DNA of 64,000 bases from Aspidiotus rigidus (lineage: Eukaryota > Arthropoda > Insecta > Hemiptera > Diaspididae), in contig JAVHKY010000011.1 in NCBI GenBank assembly GCA_035079385.1, positions 13,038,001 through 13,102,000 of the forward strand. The letters run 5' to 3'. The notes under the pieces were generated by a model. It searched no databases, was not told the origin of the DNA, and saw only the letters and a list, made by a program, of their open reading frames with translations. The translations under genes and the position numbers were made by a program. Numbering within the stretch: the stretch's first letter is position 1; each line of letters begins with the position of its first letter. Shown here in pieces: positions 31,690-43,336 of this stretch.

Positions 31690-33100
31690 TTGACGATGGT
31701 CGTACAACTACCTTCCTTGAAATGTCGAAAAAGGAATTTAAAAGTATGAAATTAGAACTCTCTAGAAACTTGTTGGTTAAGAAACGCGAAGTACGTATTC
31801 TTGATTGTATACTTTTCGATTCGAAATGCTTTTAAATAATTTATCTATATAAAAACGTAAGCGATAAAATATGCGACACGTTGACGTAGTGCAAAATTGT
31901 GACGAGTTCGTCGCAGATAAGTTGTGTAAACGGCACCCTCTCCGAGCGGCTGGAAAAGGCTCTCCTACAATTTTGACGCTTAGGTGATGGAGTGTTGTTG
32001 GAAAACCATCATTCGTTATTAACCAACATGTCACCCTGATTAATGGTTAATCGTGTTTCATCCGTTCACTTCGGCACGGTTCCCCTCGTTTTCCATTCGC
32101 GCTCGCTCCTCTTGCTCGGCTGAAAAACCACTCTTTATAACTGGAAACATCCATCTTTGCTACCTGATATCATCAATTATACGGCGCGTTTCATCGTCCG
32201 AACGCTCTTTTGTCATTTGTAAGTATATACTATATCCTTCTGACAAGATAATGCGATTACCACGCTGGAAAATTTATTAAAATAAGTTAACGCCGAAAAG
32301 ATTGCCGCTTTTGTATTAATGAAAATGTTAGCATTTTTCATTTTCTTCCCTTTTTTTCACGTTCGGTTTTTTTTTCAATTCACTGCGTTTCGCTGCAATT
32401 TTTTTTTTTTTTTTTACATTTTCGAAGGCTTTATTGTTGTTCTTCATCATCGTGAAGAAAGAAGATGAATGCTGTTTTCGTGACGAGAGATTTTCTCTTT
32501 TTTTTGGCGCTCGTTCATTTTCTGACGAAACGAAAAAATGTTTTGATTTGCCACTCGGCATTCTTCATTGTTTCCGTCTGTTTACTAACGCGTATTCAGG
32601 TTGACTGCTTATATTTATAAAAGGCATTTAAGAAAAAAAACATGTCGGTTGTCGGTTGCAAGTGAACTGCTGCTCATGACACGACAGGAAAAAAAAAAAA
32701 TGTCATTTCCTTCACTTTGAGTCGGTATTTGTTCTGGTAAATGATTCGAGTGTTGTCAAGAGTACGTACGTGGAGAAAATACTCAATATTTCATGACAAG
32801 ACCTTTCATATTTTGCCTCATACTAACAAACGACGAGTGAATTCTTTGAAACACGAATTTGAGACGCGCCGCTTTCTTTCCTAATAGAGCCCCTGTCATC
32901 TGATCACCCGTCTTTGGCTTAACCAAACCCAACCGTACGCTCATGAAAATTGTACAACATTTATGGAAGAGCTGATAGTAACATGATATTACGCTTTGAT
33001 TTTGGTTAGTCTCTCCTCCAAAAGGATTTGAACCAAATATCATACCATGATATTTCCTTTCATCTTCCTCATTTTCAGAGATTTTAGGTGACCCTTAACG
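31690..33100. other. No gene recognised
   Basis: Anonymous sequence with long T runs (32336-32415). A TATA-like TATTTATAAAAGGC lies at about 32611 followed by a short ATG frame that stops after seven codons. No supported gene on either strand. Confidence 0.4.
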
Positions 33101-33510
33101 GTGTTCAACGAGGAGTGCAGGGAACCTGAGTTCTATGGGTTGAAAGGTGCGCATTAGGATAGCCCCTTTAAGTAAGTAGACATGCAATCCTTTGTACACC
33201 GATTGACTTAGCCCCTTCAATAAGCCAGATATGTAATGCTTCAAACACCATAAGTTCCCCTCCTATCATATGTTATGGGCCGCGAGTCCAAATTCCTTCA
33301 AGTCCACCTCCTATTGTACATAGCCTGAGGATCAAACTTTTTGTGAATCGGTCTCCTTTCATACAGTTTCCAAGAGTCAAAATTTTAGCAGGGAATCTGT
33401 TCCAACATTTTTTTATGAGAAATTCGCCGTGCGCCGTCCAACAAAAAACTTGAAAAAATTTCGTCTGATAGAACAGGACTTAGAAAGACTCACGGGTTCT
33501 TTAACGAAAA
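33100..33510. repeat. Dispersed repeat, family R variant
   Basis: Contains AACGAGGAGTGCAGGGAACC, 'AGGATAGCCCCTT', 'CAATGCTTCAAAC'-like text, 'CCCCTCCTATCATATG' and 'GAAATTCGCCGTGCGCCG'. The AGGATAGCCCCTT block recurs at 58280-58400 with the same internal order, so this variant has at least two copies here. Confidence 0.65.
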
Positions 33511-33584
33511 TAAACAAGGGGTGGCAGTAACCTTTTCATTTCTCTCACGTAATTCTCGTTTGTTTCTCCGCAACTTTTTTTAGT

Positions 33585-33635
33585 TTTGCCTGATGATGAG
33601 CTGCACCCAGTTCGAAACCGGTCGCTCTTACTTAC
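33585..33635 (+). ncRNA. Hammerhead-like core motif (possible PLE remnant)
   Basis: CTGATGA (33590-33596) is followed by GAGCTG (33598-33603), a short loop, CAGTTC (33608-33613) and GAAAC (33614-33618). The two hexamers pair (one G-U), giving the CUGANGA - stem II - GAAA layout of a hammerhead core, with one extra base before the stem. PLE terminal repeats are known to carry hammerhead ribozymes. Stem I and stem III are not obvious here, so activity is not claimed. Confidence 0.3.
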
Positions 33636-33726
33636 CTATTTATTATCATAATAATGTGGATTTTTGTGAATTTTTGACTACATTTTTCGACTATTTTGTT
33701 TATTTTTAATTTATAAATTTTATATA

Positions 33727-34249
33727 CAGTAGACGCCGCTTATTGTGACCCCGGTTAGTGTTATCAATCGGCTTATGTGATCAAATTTGCTTGGTCCCGA
33801 TCTCCCGTATCTAAACGTACAGTAAAACTATCGCTTTATGTAATCGACACGTCGGTTAATGTTATCAAAAAACATCCCATTTTAGGCCTATTTTGTTCAA
33901 TTTTCTGCAAAAATATGCACTCACAATACAGTTCAGCACTGCTTTCTCTTGTTGCATACGTTCTTGTCAGTCTTATCGCCGTTTTCATGAAGTATGATTG
34001 TTTGAAAAGTGTTCTGATGGCTTCAAGCTCGTGTAATAAACCTGTTAGTAAAAGAAGTGATTTGAGTATGAAAGATAAAATCGAAATCTTTCAAAAGTAC
34101 GACGCGTTTGGCAAAATTAGTCAGCAAATTGCTGCTTCAAAACTGCAAATTTAAAAAAAAAAAAATCCCCCTTCGGTTTGTGTTATCATTTGGATAATGT
34201 TATCATTTCTAGACGGTCCCGATGCGATCACAATAAGCGGCCTCTACTG
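33727..34249 (+). mobile_element. pogo/Tigger-like DNA transposon, deletion derivative
   Basis: Bounded by TA dinucleotides and inverted ends CAGTAGACGCCGCTTATTGT (33727) and the complement of CAGTAGAGGCCGCTTATTGT (ending 34249). The element is 523 bp with inverted repeats of about 25-30 bp. The TA target and CAGTAG.CGCCGCTTATTGTGA-type ends are typical of the pogo group of Tc1/mariner elements. Only the N-terminus of the transposase remains. Confidence 0.85.
34017..34154 (+). pseudogene. pogo transposase N-terminus (CENP-B-type HTH fragment)
   Basis: A 45-codon frame starts MASSSCNKPVSK and has LSMKDKIEIFQKYDAFGK followed by QQIAASKLQI. This is the first helix-turn-helix of CENP-B/Tigger transposases (L-S-x-x-x-K-x-x-I-I-x-x-x-[ED]). 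It stops at TAA just before an A run, where the rest, including the DDE catalytic domain, has been deleted. Confidence 0.72.
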
Positions 34250-34372
34250 TATTTTGGTTTCATTTTAACCCATCTTGTGGTTTATCGTTTTTTAAAAATA
34301 CTGCTTTTCGTTGGTTTTTCGATTTTAAATTTTAAATTTTCATTCCTCTAAATCTACCAATATTGTTCAGTT

Positions 34373-34700
34373 ATGAAGACACAATTGGTCAAGGACATTC
34401 CAGGCCTATCCATTAATTGGAGAGAAAAGTACCGCCTCAGGACTGCCATGGGTGAACAAGCTTGGACCAAGGGCACTGTCCAGCTATTTATCAAGATTTC
34501 CTCAATGATAATAACTGGAAAATTCATCCTTGCTGATATTGAGGATGAATGTATTCTGGGCGTGGATTTAATGCGAAAGTACGGGTTGATTATTGATCTG
34601 AAGCATGACCTCTTAAGAGGTCCCTGTGGAGATATGCCGCTTTATGAGTTGGAAGCCAAGGATCTTCTCCTCCAGACCAAAGTTGAAGATAGCTCGAGAG
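34373..34700 (+). pseudogene. Gypsy-type retrotransposon protease fragment
   Basis: The frame from ATG 34373 reads LRTAMGEQAWTKGTV, then MIITGKFILADIEDECILGVDLMRKYG. This is the C-terminal half of a retropepsin domain (hydrophobic-ILG-x-D, as in Ty3/Gypsy Pol). The catalytic DTG half, RT and integrase are missing. The open frame runs on into family R repeat sequence after about 34695, so only 34373-34690 is retroelement. Confidence 0.65.
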
Positions 34701-35015
34701 TTAAAATTTTTCTAAGTCCCTCTCCTATCATATATGACTTGAGAGTCGAAATTTTTCCAAGTTTTTTGCTAGACGGCGCACGGCAAATTTCTCAAAAAGC
34801 CCCCCATAAAACAGGTTCCCTGTTAAAATTTCAACTCTCGAGTTATCATATACTGTATAGCTGGAAATTCGAGAAAAATTTAGACTCCCAAACTATATTA
34901 TACTAAGCTTATAGTAGGTCTAGACCTTTTTTATACTAGCTTCATCTAGGTCTAGGCTTCCTTGAATTTTCAATACCAAATCCCATTTGACTCATAAAAC
35001 AGGTTCCCTCCTGAC
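34690..35015 (+). repeat. Dispersed repeat family R copy
   Basis: Full module order: GCTCGAGAGTTAAAATTTTT, CCTCTCCTATCATATATGAC, GACGGCGCACGGC, CCCCATAAAACAGGTTCCCT, the TATACTAAGCTTATAGTAGG block, CAATACCAAATCCCATTTGA, and the final CATAAAACAGGTTCCCTC. It truncates the Gypsy fragment. Confidence 0.8.
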
Positions 35016-36159
35016 TCAAGTACAACGTCCTATCATTTTCAAAGTCCTAAATTTATTTTACATCAATCTTGCGCTGTTCCCGAAAGTTTTTCGACTATCT
35101 TACACGGTCGCAGTCACATTCTTACACAAATAAAAAAATATGACGCAAAATAAATAGTCTGTATCCGAGTTATACAGCGTTCCGAAGCAGCCTTTTGAAG
35201 ATGGGAAGCGCCTTTAATGCTCAGGGAATGTCAAAAAAGGAGTATTATTTCGGGGCAGTTGATGATCAAAAGAATACCAGAGGAAAGGTACTGAAATTTA
35301 GGACTTTTAATGATCTTGATCAGTGGTCACAGTAGAATGCTCGGAAAAGAGTTCAAAGCTTAAGGGAATTCACCAGAATATTCCCCTCAAAACAAAGGAT
35401 ACTTGTTTCCATGTTAAAAACTCAATAAAGTTTTCCGCGATACCAGTCATAAGCAAGATCGTATTTTGAGATCAATTTTATTGAAATTTCTCGAATTCTT
35501 CGATTTTAAAAAAAGTACATGAGTGCGACTGTGTTATTTTTGATGTCAACATTATAAATAATCTATGTTATGAACACCACAAAATATTTTGTACAGCACA
35601 AAAACAAAATTACAAAGTAATATAAATAATATAAGAAAGAAATTACAAAATTAGAACGATAAATTAGTGCTTTTGGTGATGCAAAACAATATGATATGGG
35701 AGAAAAAAATTCGATGAGAAAGAAAGTCAAAAAAATTATTTCTTCACAAATAAAATTAACATTGAATAATTCCTTATTCCCTCACAACAGTCATTCATAT
35801 CACAACGTTGAAAAACAATATCTAGTAAAATGCTATCTTCCTTATCAATACGATGATTACCAAAAATTATTTTTCATTATGTAGGAAAAATTATGTGGTC
35901 CTGTGGAACGCAATTGACCTAATTGCGACGAGGATAATACTTATAAAGCCAATATAAAGGATATCAAAATTCTTCAGTCGTTCCTCAGATCGATAAGAAA
36001 ATAAAAATGAAAAAAATGAGAAAAAAAAAAACAGATGATCGAATAATTAAGTAGTTTATCATTAACAGTATTAGGAACTGAAAAAAAATCATTATGTTCA
36101 TTTACATTCCAGTGTTCTCAGGAATATCGTGGTAACATCGATTATTATGGTCGAGATTA
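35016..36159. other. No gene recognised; probable 3' UTR of Xkr gene A
   Basis: AT-rich sequence directly downstream of the minus-strand Xkr stop codon. The 62-codon frame at 35696-35884 has no recognisable features. Confidence 0.45.
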
Positions 36160-38641
36160 TTAAGAACTGAAAGTTTGAGTGGTACAATTGAGATAATCTT
36201 TCCTCTCCATAGGCGGACTTAATACTACGTTAGGCAAAGACATGACTTCCGTCTCGTAACACATAGACGGATGGTAACATAAGTAGTACACCAACATCAT
36301 CACTAAACCGAGGGTAAATACACTGAAAACACTCGTTGGCAATAAGAAGAACCACCAAGCTGTAACATTCGGCGATTTCAGAATCCATAGGAAAATCGAA
36401 CAACAGTTTTCCAGAAAACAGATCGAATAATAGAAAACATATTTGTAGCGAGTTGGTTTATCGTTGACGGCGACGTATGAGAAAATATAAACTAGTCCCA
36501 TGACAGCGCAGAAAAGCACCTCTTTGAATTTATTTATCCTGCTTTCCGGATTGGTGGGCGAAAAACAAAACCACGTTTGTTCGAAAACTGAAAGCCACAT
36601 CGTCATAACGAACCAATGAATTACGCAAACTGCGAGTGTTCCTTGTAGGTACACCGAGGCTGCTTCGCTAATAGCCAAAATTCTGGATGCTGAAACATAT
36701 AAAATAAAAATATGAAATTTGAAAAAATTGATAAATTAATAAAACGCGAGAAATCTGTTCGTAAAGAAATAATGTAAGCTTCCTATTCGATATTTTTCAT
36801 ACTTCAAGATTAATATTCAAACGATATCAGATCTGACACACGTTAATTTCATTTTTTCTTTATCTGCACGACGAAAATAATCGATTTCTGAACGATTTTC
36901 AACACTAAATTTGGTCTAGCTTTATTTTTTATACTTTATTCTGATTAACAAACGAAGAAATCAAAACCAGAAAATTGAGAAACCATTGAAGAACGATGAA
37001 GAATTCGTAAAATTTCTTCCTTTCTGATAACAAATAGGGATTTTATTTCAAGGACAAAATATTGAATATTTCAAGAAAGTCCAAATTCAGTATAAACTTT
37101 CAAGTAATGTCCCTTCCCCTTTACGAGTAATACGAGTAACATCTTCAAAAATCATTGAAAAGTATAAGACTATAACAGAAAAGGTAGAAAGAAACCTGAA
37201 AACACGAATAACATAAGACAGAATAGGCCAGGTCTTGAGTAGTTACGGGTCATCGAGTACTTTCAAATGTCGATTGTCGCTAGCAGTTAACAGATTGAAT
37301 TGATTCGATCCTCTAGGTTACGGCCTGACATAATTAAAACAACAAATACTCCAGAATGAGTAAATGAAAGAAGAAAGATGCAAAAGCCGTATTTGTTGTT
37401 CTAGTTTACAGATTCGGAATACGAAGGAGGAAGTGGAGAATGAGAGTAATAATACTTTACTGGAATTGTAGTTTCTCTGAACATCGTTTACATTCATGGT
37501 ACTACGAGTAAAAGCGTATAGGTAGCAATCTTATTCTTCACATATTTTGTTCATCAACTTCCACCGCGGTAGAGAAACCATCATTTGACTTACTCATGAC
37601 AAGGAATATCCAAGAAAACTGTACGAATGTAGCGATCCACTTCAACTTCATCTTTTCTTTCTGCGCAAATCGAATTGATCTATGGTACATGGCAAATGTC
37701 CACGATGTGCTCATAAAAGACGTCAAAAGAGACGCATACAAGTAAACTGTATAGTAGAAAAAAAAAAAACTTCAAGTTTCAACAGAATTCCGCTCAAAAT
37801 CTAGGATTCATCGCATCGTGAGATATACCTTGCAACGTAGGCGGTATATTTGCCCCTCCCGGCGTGAGCAAAATCGTTATCTGAAGCACCTGTTGCGGAG
37901 CAGATTCCAAAAAACACTCTAAAATACGTAACAAAGCTAGATTTGAATCTTCTTTCAACAAAAAGGACGAATGTTTTCTGTATTCTACCGATGTGATTCC
38001 ACTTCGCCTCAAAATAAGAGCATGTCCCAACGCTTCTAGATACCTATTACATAGAAAAAACAACAAGATTTAGGCTACGCGTCGTTACCGAACGAATACT
38101 AATTAATTTTGTTCCGAGCATCACCTGATTACAGGAGAAATCTGTAAGACCATCGCTAGGCATCGAGGGATCCATTTGGAATACGAAACACGCTCTGAAT
38201 CACGTACGTACCTTAAATCGTGAAACAAAAGTTAGAGAAATACTCGAAAAAGGATTACAACGTAACTAAGCTCTAAACTCACATTTGTATGCTGAACAAT
38301 GTTGAGATCAAACAAGGCATCATAACAAAGAGAAGAGTGAATATAAAATAAGAGTATTCCTCGTGTACGTAATATTGATATGCTAGATACGTATCAGTGC
38401 CCACATCTAGAATATGCAGAATTGGCGACAAACACAAACTACATAAATAGATCCTGCTAATTTTTAGACGCTCGTCTTCGGCAGATATCGAACTACAGTT
38501 CACGGTGCTGTTCATATAAGTAGTGTGCGAGACATTTGTATCATCTAGTTTTTCTTCGGATTTGATCAGTTCCTCGATCTCTGGCGCAGATGAAGCCACG
38601 CTGATTCTTTCTTCGGCATCCATTGACAAAATTTTGATCAT
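36160..38641 (-). CDS. XK-related membrane protein, gene A (Xkr/Ced-8 family)
   Basis: Xkr proteins are multi-pass membrane proteins; some are caspase-activated phospholipid scramblases, and XK itself partners a VPS13 lipid-transfer protein. Exons on the minus strand: 38641-38283, 38211-38125, 38043-37829, 37746-37594, 36689-36160. All have GT/AG borders (intron phases 2, 2, 1, 1) and together give 1344 nt, 447 residues. The first 70 residues are acidic, polar and Ser-rich, then LDVGTDTYLAYQYY (first membrane region). Next come YLEALGHAL and the family hallmark NLALLRILECFLESAPQQVLQITILL, then LYASLLTSFMSTSWTFAMYHRSIRF. The last exon has the membrane segments RILAISEAASVYLQGTL, LFCAVMGLVYIFSYVAV and FTLGLVMMLVYYLCYHPS. 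The start is ATG 38641 or the in-frame ATG six codons on. It is divergently paired with gene B. Scramblase activity is not shown. Confidence 0.88.
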
Positions 38642-39502
38642 AAGTCATAGATGAGTATTTCCACTAATGAATCAAGAATAATAGTATGAAGAAGATGATA
38701 CGATTTCATGACTGAAAGAAGAGCAAAGAGCAAATTTAAAAAAATAGATCAAGGTACGCATAGTACAAAGCCGCAAATTTGAATTGTAAATTCAAAAATT
38801 AATTCGTGATAATACGGCCGTGTGATAACGGAAGAAAAGAATCAGATCAGAACTATCGAAATTCGAAAACGAAAGCGATTTTGTATTTTTATTCTGTAGT
38901 ATCGATACTATTGCTTCACGCAGTGTAGATCGTCATTCACAGTTTAGATACTCGTACCATATGTTCCAAAGATCCAGTTTTCTTGATCGTTAATTTCGAT
39001 ACACAACGTCAACAATATTCAACTTTGTACGGCAGAGAGCGGTACTGAAACTTCTCTTATCTTTTTATTTTTATCACTCGTAGTAATAATAAATCACATT
39101 ATTTTCTAAACTCATGATCTTCAAGTTTTACGTAACTTCACCATGGACTATTAGGTAACAATTTATTCCCAACTGCTCGTCCATGAATTACAAGAACTCA
39201 GTTATGATACTCTCAAAGTGTAAAACACGTGACTTCTTTCGGAAACGCAGTCGACGTTGCTATTTTTATACCTCCCAGCTCATATCTCATGAAAATCAAT
39301 CCGCCAATGTCTAATGATTGACCGGCTATGACTGTAAGTTTGTGCTCGTGCCAGGTATCCACGAACATGGTGACATGAACTATTTTCGTAAATTCTATCA
39401 GTAAATATGTAAGATTCTTCCATATTTTATATCAATTCGATAAGAGCGTCGTTTCTCACAATTTAGGTATTGATTTTTGTTTCTACCCAGCTCGTTAGCA
39501 AA
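38642..39502. promoter_or_regulatory. Shared 5' flank of two divergent Xkr genes
   Basis: The 861 bp between the two start codons must hold both 5' UTRs and promoters, unless upstream non-coding exons lie elsewhere. No clear TATA pair or CpG-like tract is visible. TTTAG and CCCAG acceptor-like sites just upstream of ATG 39503 leave open a 5' UTR intron for gene B. Confidence 0.4.
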
Positions 39503-42500
39503 ATGGGGGATTCCGTTCGTATGGTCAGGTTCAACACTTTGAATGGAGAAGGCGAAGCTGATAAAAATCTACCAAACGAAACTGTTTTGCTGACTCCAGA
39601 TTTTGGATTTTTCTATGCGTTATGCTTACTCATCTCGATTGCCAGTTTTCTAGTCGACATCTTGATGCATTGTTGGCTAGCTTACTTGTACCACATGGAA
39701 GGTCGCGTTCTGTATTTTTTTCTCACTGTCACTTTCATTATTGTATCGTCTGTCGTCTCTACCGGGTTTAGTATGAGATGGTAAATATTGTTTGTCATAA
39801 TTATATAAGAAGCGCTCTCCTTGGAGTAATATGACTTACGTCTGTATTTTTGCAGGTATATACTGGACGAGGATGATGTATCGTCACCGTCAAAACCTTC
39901 TTTTTTCAAATGGTGTTTACGAATCGTGACTATGTTATTACAAGTAGCCCAAATACACAGGTGAATGAACGCCGCGCCGAATTCGAATAATTTTCCTCGA
40001 ATCTCATTATCGAAAGAAGAAAATTCTCATCATGTATTTCTAGGTACTGTGATGCTCTTCTGTACGGATTACGAAGTTTGGTGGCTGGTTATCGAAAACA
40101 ACGTATCAAACAGGATTCTTTGTACCGTAAAATGTTGGACGAAGACGGCGACGCTGCTCTACTTCGACTCTTCTATTGTATCTTGAATTCGGCTCCCCAA
40201 GCTGTTTTACAGCTTACTATTCTTCTTCATCGGACTATACGGAGACTGAAGGAATGCACGACGGCGGAAGCGTTTCTCCAGGGAGATAAATGTCATAGCA
40301 ATACTATGCTCGGTAAAATGAGGGTGTATTAAATCGATATTTCTTATAAGCAACGATTATTGAAAGGTTTTACGTTCGAATTTTAAACTTTTTCAATCTG
40401 AAATTTCGTGTGTATCTTGATCGATTAAGTCTCAGAACCAGAGCCCGGATTTTTCAGCACTTACGTTGCATTTTTGGCACTACCCGGCATTAGAAAAAAT
40501 AAAAATAGAAAAACATACGTTTTTAGTGCTTTTACAAATTTACGATCATAGTTTTTTAATTTACGACCAAAATAAACGATTTTTGGGGATTAAAGTGATA
40601 AATATAAAATCCTAGCAATTTTTAATCTTTTAACTTTGAGCTGAAAATAATATTTTCAAAGTTTCATCAAAATTGCTAAACTTTAAGCAAAATTAAGTGA
40701 ATTTTATCCGAAATTTTATACTTTTAGACGACATTTAACGAAACGGTAATTTTCGGCTTTAAACCCCGTTTTCGGCATTTATTCCATTTTCGGCAATTTT
40801 CAGAAAAATGAATTTTTTTTCCCTAGCCTCTACTACCCCCAATACTTACTTCTATATCATTTTCATACTTTTCGGACGACTAAAATGACTCGGTAAATAC
40901 TGAGGAATTTGTGGTCTGCTTATAACGAACAGAAAATTAGTACCCAATGAGATTTATCGCGAGCATTGTACTTCAATTATTTAGAAAAAAAAAAAAAAAT
41001 TCTTGAAGTCTAAAATTAATGAGTTTTCTAATTTCTATTGTGGATCCCACGGCTTGTAACTAAAATATTTCTCCCTTATTCTGGAACGTTCGTGCTTGTG
41101 CATATTTTTTGAAGGAATTGAATTTTTTAGTAACATGAAATCCTTATAGAATAGATAAAATGGTTGGTAATTTCTGTTTTGTTTAGAAGATCGACGAAAA
41201 ATGTGAAGTTCGTTGTACTATTCAAAAGAAATACGAACAATTAATTTATATAATTGGGATTCTTCTTTTTTTTTTTTTTTTTTTTCAATGTTATTAAGAA
41301 AACTATAAATGACTATTCCTCTTCTGATGACACTCTGTGGTTCACAGGTGTAGCATAAATCGCAAAAAATCTTTCAATTGTACTTGAAAATTTAGGTATG
41401 CATCGCCATCGTACTGATCTTGAACTTTTTCAACGTTTTCTTCGTAATAATATTGAAATAAATGGTGTCTTTTTTTTTCTTTCTTGCAAGATAGGACAAT
41501 TCTACTTTGGGGTACTTCCTAATAGCCTCTTAGTTTCACGTATGTCAAAATTGTAAACGATTTATGGATGAAAATAGGTAGAAATTTGTTCGTGTTATAT
41601 CAATTATTATTTCAAAAATACTTCCACTCAATCGTATGAGTTGAACTCGTCAGGTTTCTTATTCGTGTATCATTGTGAGATAATAAATTCAGTGATTAAA
41701 ATTGTTATATCATCTCGCCAGCTATTTTTATAATCATTTCTAACATATATGTAATCTAGCCCTTAGAGTAGCTAAAATGATCGTAAAATTAAAGAAAAAA
41801 AAAAAAAAAAAAAATTGAATTCACAAGTGATGATTGTAGTGGGAATACTTCTTATCAGTCAATCGATTTTGTACAATCGGAAAATACTCTATAATATAAC
41901 TGCTAGATCTATTTACTCGTAAATAAAAATTCATGAACTTGTTTTATACGGTATTCCGTAATATGTATGTATTTTTTTTTTTCTTTTGTCTAGAATATCA
42001 ATATCTCTCAGTTGGTTTATCAACTTTTTCGGTAGCGTGGTCGTTGACTGTGTACGACAGGACAGTTCGCTACGTTCGGGAGGATAAAAAGCGACTTTCT
42101 TTCTTTGGAACGCTGCTTAACTTCATATTCCAGCTGACGTGGGCAGGTTAGAAAGAGGATATTTTGCTAGTTTAAGAATAAAGATGTCGACAATTCGATT
42201 ATTTTTTCCGACCTACACCTTCAAAGATGAATTCTTTAATTTCTATCATTAAACTTCCAAGCATTTTTTGTTACAGTATCGAGGATACTAGCTCTAAGTG
42301 TTCTGGCAGTCCTCTCATCAAAGTTGGCGCTAGTTGGTTACATTATTCACGCAGTATTTATGAGTGTATGGTTGTCGCTGAAACCCGACCCAAACCATAG
42401 CCAATGTGATGAACACGTTCTCAACTGCATGCTTGGTGTAGCGTATGTTTTTGTTTACATATCTTCGCACACAGGACCGCAACGTTATTCATATTGCTGG

Positions 42501-43336
42501 TATTACGTCATCTGTTTTGCGGAAAATATCGGATGTCTGTTTGCATGGTGAGTAATTATCGACGAGGTATTTTTCTATAGGATTGAATAAGTATGTGATA
42601 TTTTTTATGTACAGTTTGGTTCTTCTTTGGAGAACCACTAGCTATTGATTGCTCTCCTTTTTTAGAGCGAATGTCGATTAGTTACCATAAGCGCTACTGG
42701 GTAGCTAGTTCATTTATTTGATAGGTACCCAAACTTTTTTTTCATTTAGATGTGGATATGTCTTAAGGCTAGGAGTCTAGATCCGAAATTTGCGAGACTC
42801 ACGAGCTCGTGTCGTAATTAGTAACCTCGATCTACTTCGAGGACTTCAAGAAATTTCAAACATTGTCCAAATAGTACATAGGTTAATTTATCAATATTAG
42901 GATAGTGGACTGAGAGAAAGGTGATGATGGCGTCATACTACTATTCTATACTGGTCAATGAATCAATATAAATCGATATTATCATCGATAATTTTTACAA
43001 TCCCCACTCATATCAACGCTTTGAAAATTATTTACCAATTTCATCGCCATTTATATCAAAAAATTTAGAATTATTTGAGGAAAAAAATATACTTGTTTTC
43101 CCGGAAAGAAATGTGATAGTCTGATTTTTTTTTTCAGGTATCAATACATGAGTGTACCACAAGCGTTTGTGTATCATAACCTCATCTTAGTCCAGATCAC
43201 GGCATTTTTCTGTTCCTTGTTCTTTCTCGTATTGTATTACAATTGCTTTCATCCGAATCGCAAGTGCGTCTGCAGTGAGAAGATGTACAAAATAAAATCG
43301 AGTTGGGATACCGCAGTTGGCGCAGCGAAATCATGA
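39503..43336 (+). CDS. XK-related membrane protein, gene B (Xkr/Ced-8 family)
   Basis: Exons: 39503-39780, 39856-39960, 40044-40312, 41994-42146, 42277-42547, 43138-43336. All have GT/AG borders and join to 1275 nt, 424 residues. ATG 39503 is the first in-frame Met. Segments: FFYALCLLISIASFLVDILMH (first membrane span), FFLTVTFIIVSSVVSTGFSM, YCDALLYGLRSL, then the hallmark AALLRLFYCILNSAPQAVLQLTILL. LSTFSVAWSLTVYDRTVRYVR and RILALSVLAVLSSKLALVGY follow, and the last exon has ITAFFCSLFFLVLYYNCFHP. The first four intron phases (2, 2, 1, 1) and the exon 4 length (153 nt) equal those of gene A; an extra phase-2 intron splits the last exon. The N-terminus is shorter than in A and the C-terminal tail is short and basic. 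Confidence 0.88.

Noticed and set aside
32600..32680. TATA-like sequence followed by an ATG
   Set aside because: The frame stops after seven codons and no gene can be built downstream.
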